64,000 bases of DNA from contig NC_033633.1 in the NCBI RefSeq assembly GCF_001540865.1, positions 7,475,409 to 7,539,408 of the forward strand, read 5' to 3'. Positions 57,776 through 64,000 of the stretch are shown here, piece by piece. Within the stretch, counting starts at the first letter, position 1; every line of letters begins with the position of its first letter. The notes under the pieces are model-generated. The model searched no databases and was not told the origin of the DNA. It saw only the letters and a program-made list of their open reading frames with translations. The position numbers and the translations under genes are program-made. This DNA comes from Ananas comosus (Eukaryota; Streptophyta; Magnoliopsida; Poales; Bromeliaceae).

Positions 57776-60385
57776 TTTTCTGATCGAAAATTATTTTTTG
57801 AGAAAAAATAATTGGTAGTAATAGATATTATTGATTTAGTATAAATTGCTAAAAATAACCTATAATTATAAAAATTTCTCGTTCTTAAATTTTAACCTTT
57901 AATTTCAATTTAATCCTCTCAGAAAAAATTAAACCGAAACACTATGGCTCAAACACCTTAGAACCAATATATATTAAATCTAATTGAATCTCTATAAGTA
58001 TTTAATCATAAAATTAATCCACACAAATAAGTAAGACTGAATCAAACTTTAAATGTAAAAAAGTGCATAAATAATCATATAAGGCAAATAAAAATGACTG
58101 AATCAAACTTTAAATGTTAGAATATCATTGCATTGTCACCTAATACACCCAACACAACCAAAAAACAAAACACAATAATAGTGTTTTTGTCATTTCCACA
58201 TGCTATCAAATGTAAAGTTTTCAAAATATGTCAAGTTTACTTAAACTTGATTCAATACATCGTCAAAATACTGCCAAAATTTTTCTCGCCACCACCTCTT
58301 ATAAATCTGCAAATAAAAATAAAAAAAAATTAGCAAGTCCTCCAACAATTAAACCTGCAACAGAAAAGTGACAAGCTTACCATCTTTTCCACTATAAGCA
58401 ACATTCAAGATTAATTCAGAAGCCTAGTTACTTGACAACAGTATTGCACAAATACAAAAAATGGAAAGTACCTCAAGCAGGGTAACCTAAAAATTCTAAA
58501 TTATGAAACTTAATCCAAATAATAACTATTATTCCTGCATTTTTCTACTTAAAAAATGCATCATCAAACAACACTGCACCTTGAATCGCCACTTATAGTT
58601 AGGACAAGTCATTGAACAGAGCTAATGGAATTGTAGTGGGTTCCATCAGACAACTTTACCTTTACCGTCTACATTTATCTTGTGCTTCCAGTTATATGGA
58701 GACTCTTTTCATAAGTAACGAATAGTTCCTAAGTTGTGCCAGTTGTGATATGGAGTAATGATTCTCTTAAGCATCTTTCCACGCCGGAAATTTTTTCGGA
58801 AATAAACTTGAGTTTCCTTAGGATTCAACTAACAATTAGGAGCATGTATGTTCTACTGGTGTCTATATGACTTTTGCCTGTTTCAATATCGAAGTGATTA
58901 ATCTGCTAACATAAAGTCTGAAAACCCTTGGTTTCATCTGTCTCCTTAGTCTCTTTTACTTGCCTATTACTCGATTGTTCTCATTTGGCTTCAGTGCTTA
59001 TAGTTGGTTAAGTTCATTCTTTTCAAAAACAACAATTTTTTTTATGCTAATGGTACGACTTTACTGTTTACAGGCGACAAACTACCAAGGGTATGTGGTT
59101 GTCAAGATGTGTCAGACCTTCCTTGTTGATTATGACATAGCAAGTTGATTAGCGATATTACTCATAGACAGATTGTCTTGAGAGATGCTAATCGGTTTCA
59201 CCATTTTGAGGGCGGAATTTGCACCTGTCGCGATTTTTGGTAGAGCATTTCATGAACCAAATTGGCCTACTAAGCAAGTATTCCTGCAATTCACGCAAAC
59301 TAACTTCCACTGCAAGTGGCCTAATTCCTAACATTAAGTGTTTAGTAGATACTAGTTTGTTGTTTCTTTCTCAAACTTTTGATGAGTCAAAGTTTCAGAA
59401 TCAGAAAATTAGATGCTAAACAAATACTGATGTGGATCTATGCATTCCAGAAGGCAAATCAAATATGAACGAAACAAAACCAAACCAAGCATATCCTGGA
59501 TCTATGCATTCCGGAAGGCAACAACAAGAAAATAAGCTTACCAGGATGTAGACAATAAGCTTACCAGGAAGTAGACACCTCGACCTTGCATGAGAAACAA
59601 AAGTGCAATTCTAAGATGTGCAGTGTCACAAGATCATGAGCACACAATCAGGCAAAGATAACAACATAATGCAGCAGTATGTGGGTTAACATTCATATTG
59701 AGCATAAGAGTAAAAAAAAACTTGAACTGGTAAAGATAACAACATAATGCAGCAGGAAACTGGTAATGTTTTGGAGCTGTGCAGTGTCACAAGATCATGA
59801 GCACACAATTAGGCAAAAAATGATGACAGGTGTACTGCTCAGGAGAGATAAAAAGTTCATTTTCTATGAAAAAAGTACAAGAGAAATCACCATGGGAGAA
59901 AGATTGAAGAGAAGTACACTTCAATTATTCAATAACAAGAAGGTTCTCAGATACACCAAATTGTTGAGCTTGTTTAGTTTGTTCAAAGCTGAATGGACAC
60001 AGGTCCGACGAGAATGGCAGAGCACTAGAAAACAAATGAGATAGTAGTAGCACTTCAACTAGATGGATTACATCACAAACAGGAATAGCTATTACCAATG
60101 CATGAGTTACCAAAACAAAATCTAGCTACCAAACATTCAGTCTGAGGGCCACAAATGCATTTAATAACTTCACTGAAGTAGAAACTAAATAGCCAACCAA
60201 AATTACCGCATTAAACATATAAATGTAATCTAGGCATGCACTTCTTGCACAAGAGCAAACAACTGACTTGCATATCAAAAGATAATTGTCAATGCACCCG
60301 GAGTTTTATTTTAAAGCACAAAAATATAAAAAGTAAAAGATAATGTCAGATAGAATATATAGTTACCTTCATTTAAGAAATTCCA
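57776..60385. other. CACTA interior, no coding exon recognised
   Basis: AT-rich 2.6 kb. Within it, duplicated text GCAGTGTCACAAGATCATGA with CACACAATCAGGCAAA occurs at about 59620 and 59780, and GATCTATGCATTCCAGAAGG at 59437 and 59498. No convincing protein family was seen. Confidence 0.45.
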
Positions 60386-61118
60386 CTAATGATTTTGAGT
60401 GGAAGGAGGGGATGATGTGGTCGGAGCTCCATATAATTGAACAATTATCTTTAATTGTTCATTAAATTCAGCTTTAAAGTGGGCCTTAATATCTTCAATT
60501 TCTTTTTTAAACCTCTCATCTCTCTCATCTTTACTGCAGCAGTCGCAGCTGCAGTTGCTGCTTGTTGCACCAGCAGCAGAGGTTGCTGCTGCTGGCTGCA
60601 TCTGGTGGCTGGCAGCAGCAGCTACTAGCTGCTAGTTGCTGCAGCAGTCGCCGCTGCAGCCCTTAACTGCAGCAGTCGCAGCTGCAGTTGCTGCTGGTTT
60701 CAGCAGCAGCAGAAGCTGCTGCTGCTCGCTGCATCTGGTGGCTGGCAGCAGCAGCTGAACCAGAAGCAGATCTACAGCTGGTTGGTTGCAGCAGCTACAC
60801 GACTAGATTTCTTTGGATATTTGCTAGTGGGAAAAGGAAAGGAAGTATTTAATTGATAATAAAACTTATATCTTTAACAAAACCTGTAGTATTAGTGTCC
60901 GGATTAGCAATAGTTGGAGATGACGGCGGATTAGTTATAGTTGAAGGAAGATGAGTGGAAGCATGTGGATCTTCACTGATAGGTGGAGTAGGTTCTGGTT
61001 TTTGGGATTGTGATCTAAGCCATGGTTTTTCAGATCGACACTCCACAGTTCTTCGTGACGAAGTCGAGGCTCTATTAGACTTGTTAACTTGTACTATGGA
61101 CTTCTTGCTTTCTCCCAC
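60386..61118 (-). pseudogene. Second CACTA ORF (TNPA-like), fragmentary
   Basis: An upstream exon-like segment 61118-60849 (starting GESKKSIVQVNKSN, proline/serine-rich) ends at a plausible donor (ACAG followed by GTTTTG). A C-terminal segment 60601-60386 has a charged helix (DERDERFKKEIEDIKAHFKA) typical of the tail of plant Ptta/En/Spm proteins. The middle is occupied by CAG-rich repeats. Assignment rests on position after TNP2 and general character. Confidence 0.5.
60531..60760. repeat. 133-bp duplicated CAG/CTG-rich unit
   Basis: ACTGCAGCAGTCGCAGCTGC and the following text through CATCTGGTGGCTGGCAGCAG occur at 60533 and 60666. Confidence 0.9.
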
Positions 61119-61289
61119 TATTGCCTTAATTATTTAAATAAACAAATATTATGAATTCAAAGCAAGCAAATCAAGTATTAGCAACAAATACACATAAAAA
61201 TATACAAGCAAATCAAGTATTAGTAACAAATACATATAAAAATATAAGAGACAAACAAATAATAAATCATTACCTAAGAGCAAGGTGGC

Positions 61290-61640
61290 TCAAGTTTTAT
61301 TCGCAAAGAAATCATTGTCATCATCATTATAGTTTAAGAGGTCCTCTTTGTTTGTTTCTACATTGATATTGAGCTCACTTACATCAAATACAATCTCTTC
61401 TACATTAGCTCTAGCCAACTCAACATTACATAAATCACCGTGATCTTTATCACCATCAATTCTATATATTTCACCTATGTTCTCATTTTCTTGAATTGGT
61501 GTTGATGTTGACTCGTCTTGATCATTTGCACTTCTTTCTATTGTAGGCACATCATAAAGGTCTCGAGGTTGTGTCTTGACAACAACTAACCATTCAGGAT
61601 CTCTTATACCTTTGGCATAATATACTAACCATTTAGTCTT
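61290..61640 (-). pseudogene. TNP2 transposase C-terminus (DUF4216 end)
   Basis: Minus-strand frame KCKTKWLVYYAKGIRDPEWL, then VVVKTQPRDLYDVPTIERSA, then an acidic tail to a stop at 61290. The W-VV-KT-PRDLYD pattern is the end of DUF4216, found after the TNP2 transposase in plant CACTA proteins. The catalytic TNP2 part that should lie to the right is absent. Confidence 0.8.
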
Positions 61641-61654
61641 ACATTTATTCCTTT

Positions 61655-61850
61655 CTTTTACAGGCTATTGAGCTGGGCCCAGTGAGGCCACGTTTTTGTC
61701 AAATAGAAGCCTTTGCTGGATACGTCTAGGGCAAGGCGAGCAAGCCTTAGCTGACGCCAAAGCTTGTAGAGAGCTAAGGCTAGATTGGCCCAAAGCTTGC
61801 TATAGAGAAGGTGTAGCTCTGCGCCTGTAAATCTATGCAATTTTTATTAA
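61655..61850. other. Small insertion of unknown type
   Basis: A GC-richer block (CTGGGCCCAGTGAGGCCACG to TGCGCCTGTAAATC) in AT-rich DNA, with internal inverted pairs such as GCCTTAGCTGACGC and AGCTAAGGC. It interrupts the expected CACTA or intron sequence. No terminal repeats are certain. Confidence 0.4.
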
Positions 61851-62153
61851 GATTAGCTCTTCTACTCAATTTTGTATCAGTTATCTCATATGCTACTAAG
61901 TAAAGATTGAGAAATTCCATTCAGAAATTTATGTGGAAATAGCTAATTAGTAATAAAAAGAGGTGAATATGGTACATTACACACCCGACTTGGATCATAT
62001 TTCATGACATTACCCATTGTCATTGTTTCACATTTTTCACTTATATAAAAAGCAAGATTATGCGTTCAATTTAACCGATATGAAACAAAAAAGGAAAAAA
62101 AACCACACAATTGTGAAAGAAGAAGAAGAATTTGAAGAAATAGGAGGCCTCAC

Positions 62154-62283
62154 ATTTAATCCGCTAGATGTAGGGCATCCATTACATGGATTGCAAGCCA
62201 CCCACAAAATATTGCTTCCGGTGTCGATCTGAACGTAGAATTCCTTCGGCGGGTTCCCCAATTGCACGCGCGTGAAGTAGAGC
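62154..62283 (-). CDS. Exon of a plant A1 aspartic protease (aspartic proteinase-like)
   Basis: A single 130-bp exon with an AG acceptor (AATTCCTAG) and a GTGAGG donor. It encodes [20 protein letters not shown] followed by [15 protein letters not shown] and CPTSSGLN. This is the exon around the first catalytic Asp (DTGS) of plant pepsin-like proteases of the aspartic proteinase 36/39 type, and the boundaries agree with that family (donor after SGLN). DTGS is intact; the residue after it is Asn where Asp is usual. Neighbouring exons (signal peptide side and IQL-FF-type side) were not found between the CACTA remnant and the LTR at 62904. It may be a real gene stretched by insertions or a captured fragment. 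Confidence 0.85.
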
Positions 62284-62903
62284 CTAGGAATTTAAAATCC
62301 AAAATCAGGAAAATAAAAAGAAAAAAACACATCTTTATTGCCACAAGAACAAAATTTGATTTTTTTTTCCCTCCATGATAATAAGCTACACTTGCAAATA
62401 ATTAAAGAACGGATACCAACAGCGCTAAACTCTTCATCATAAATTTTTTAAAATTCTAGAATATAGAAACCCAAGAGAGGAGGGGAAAATGAAAGGCACA
62501 TCACAGAACAAACGAATTCAGAACCCGAAGAGAGATTTCGCCGAAACGGAATAATTCAAGTTGCCAATGCCAACCTTGTAAACCAATCAGCAACAGCAGA
62601 GTAACGGTTATACTCAGGAGGTAAAAAGATAAAATTTCTAATTGATGCAACATAGTCCTAAACAAGAAAAGCGCGAAGGCCCCGTTGACAAAGAAATAGG
62701 TTAAAACGTAATTTGCTATCTAGTTCGGGATTAAGTTTAAGGAAGATAGGATAGGGCATTCCAATTAACTTAGTAGTAACATATTCCATATAAAACTAGA
62801 TCCAACTAGTAGAGTAACTAAAAAAGGTGAGGAATTGAATTGAATCAAGAAATTTACAGAAAAAAAGTTTCTGGCAAGCCAATTGTTAGCAACTAGCATC
62901 CTG
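62284..62903. other. Probable intron, no exon recognised
   Basis: AT-rich DNA upstream of the protease exon and ending at an LTR terminus. I see no further exon. Confidence 0.5.
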
Positions 62904-64000
62904 TGTCATGCCCCGGGACCGGCGGAGGCCCTCCCGGTAGCGTGCCCAGACCCGCCATATGTCTACACATATAAGGCGTCTACAATAAAAACGGAAGTAA
63001 AAGCAAGAAGGTCAAATAGAAGAAGTGAAATAACAAGCAACTAATGATATCAGAGCGAGTAAAGTTCTAACATCTATACAAATAGTAATAGAACATAACT
63101 AATACATAAAAGTAAACATAAGTTATACAGTATCAGCCTCTAATACCAAAAATGGTGGTCTCTAGTACACTGGTAAAACTCTCAACCTCTCCAAAATAAA
63201 GTACAACGAGAGGTAGACCACCTAGCAAGTCGTCCTCGTAGGAAGCTAGCTCGAAGCAACTCCCTTCCCGCGGTCCCTGGCCTCACCCTGAGTGGAAGGC
63301 TCTGAAAAACATCGAGAAAAAGAGGGCGTGAGAACTATAATTTATAGTTCCCAGTGGGCAATTACTGACCTCAGCTCAATGCACCACTAGGCCCCAAAAG
63401 AAAAGGGCAAGTAACGTAATAACAATGAGCAATAAAAAGAAGCATGTAATAAACTGCTGAAAGTGAGAGCATAAGTAAAATGCTGTACTACTATATCCCT
63501 CATAAGCACGATGTCAAAATATTGTACATCTATTCTATCTTAAGGAAAAGTAACCAATGGCAATAGTTTACTGATACAACCCTTTATTCATACCTGATGT
63601 ATAAGCTCTATCATGGCAACTAAGTATACTGTGGTGAAATAGGTAACTGTCAAGTATACTACATGTCTCAACCCTAGGCTATATGCAGGTAAATGTAATC
63701 CAACTACTAAACCGGTCTGGTAGTGATTGTTCATTCTCAACCGTGTCGATTTCTATTTCCAATTAGGGACCTACCCAAGGTGGTCCAGCTTGTGCCGCCT
63801 AAGTGCCTGTGGTAGCCCAACATCCCTACTCTTGGAATGTGTCTGTCCCACTCGACCCCGTAGGCTTCTCAATACCGCACGAGCGAACATAGGTCGCATA
63901 GGCTAACTCCGGAGTGCCGGCTTGTAGGGAGCGACCCTCACAAGCATGTGCGAATGAGCACAAATGGCAAGCAAGCAAGGTCAAAGTCTCAAGTACTCTA
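62904..64000 (-). repeat. Long LTR, running off the window
   Basis: On the plus strand it starts TGTCATGCCCCGGGACCG, preceded by TCCTG as a possible target duplication. It follows the LTRs of the 32887 element closely (TAGGGAGCGACCCTCACAAG near 63925). The rest lies outside. Confidence 0.85.

Larger units (their letters stand above)
57408..61640 (-). mobile_element. CACTA (En/Spm) transposon remnant
   Basis: Starts with CACTACTACAGATACAAG preceded by AGT, a plausible 3-bp target duplication. The transposase genes read leftwards (C-terminus of a TNP2/DUF4216 protein, then a TNPA-like ORF). The far terminus with the matching inverted repeat and AGT was not found before 62900, so the copy appears truncated on the right. 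Confidence 0.75.

Noticed and set aside
61658..61840. Minus-strand frame of 60 codons
   Set aside because: It falls in the small GC-rich insertion with internal inverted repeats and has no family resemblance.

Overview
This window is plant nuclear DNA, almost entirely transposable-element sequence. The evidence is Ty1-copia and Ty3-gypsy (chromovirus/Tekay-like) polyproteins, priming sites matching plant initiator tRNA-Met, a TNP2/DUF4216 CACTA remnant, a Tourist-type MITE with TAA duplications, and two spliced plant gene fragments. The two gene fragments and the MITE suggest a flowering plant, probably a monocot. A bromeliad such as pineapple is my guess and cannot be verified here. No prokaryotic genes, rRNA, convincing tRNA or CRISPR array was seen.

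Layout. 1-8565 is a minus-strand Ty1-copia element whose 5' leader was split by a complete but dead plus-strand Ty3-gypsy element (1988-8226, target duplication GAATG). 8576-9148 is a Tourist-like MITE. 9961-11225 holds the last two exons of an unrecognised gene whose product ends in KDEL. 12290-15633 is a run of unusual palindrome and tandem-repeat arrays ending at a 100-N gap (15634-15733). 15734-32304 is a patchwork of long LTR pieces in both orientations with internal hairpins, two single-N joins and no intact coding region. 32887-43553 is a complete minus-strand Tekay-like element (TSD GCTTT) inserted in an older plus-strand LTR (32305-32886 plus 43559-44648). 44649-47049 is more LTR fragments. 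47050-56320 is a second, better preserved minus-strand Tekay element; its 3' LTR is split by an LTR insertion (48176-50374, TSD TACTA) and its gag is cut short against another LTR end. 57408-61640 is a CACTA remnant. 62154-62283 is one exon of a plant A1 aspartic protease. 62904-64000 opens another long LTR.

The genes do not form a pathway. What unifies the window is repeated nesting of LTR elements. A recurrent feature is arrays of short inverted repeats whose loop or core is constant while the arms change in a matched way (13684-14610, 19150-19500, 23934-24125 and the ACCGGT-centred palindromes of several LTRs). That is the observation most worth following. The LTR copies also differ by many one-base insertions and deletions, and single Ns sit at breakpoints, so assembly quality limits conclusions about coding capacity and order.
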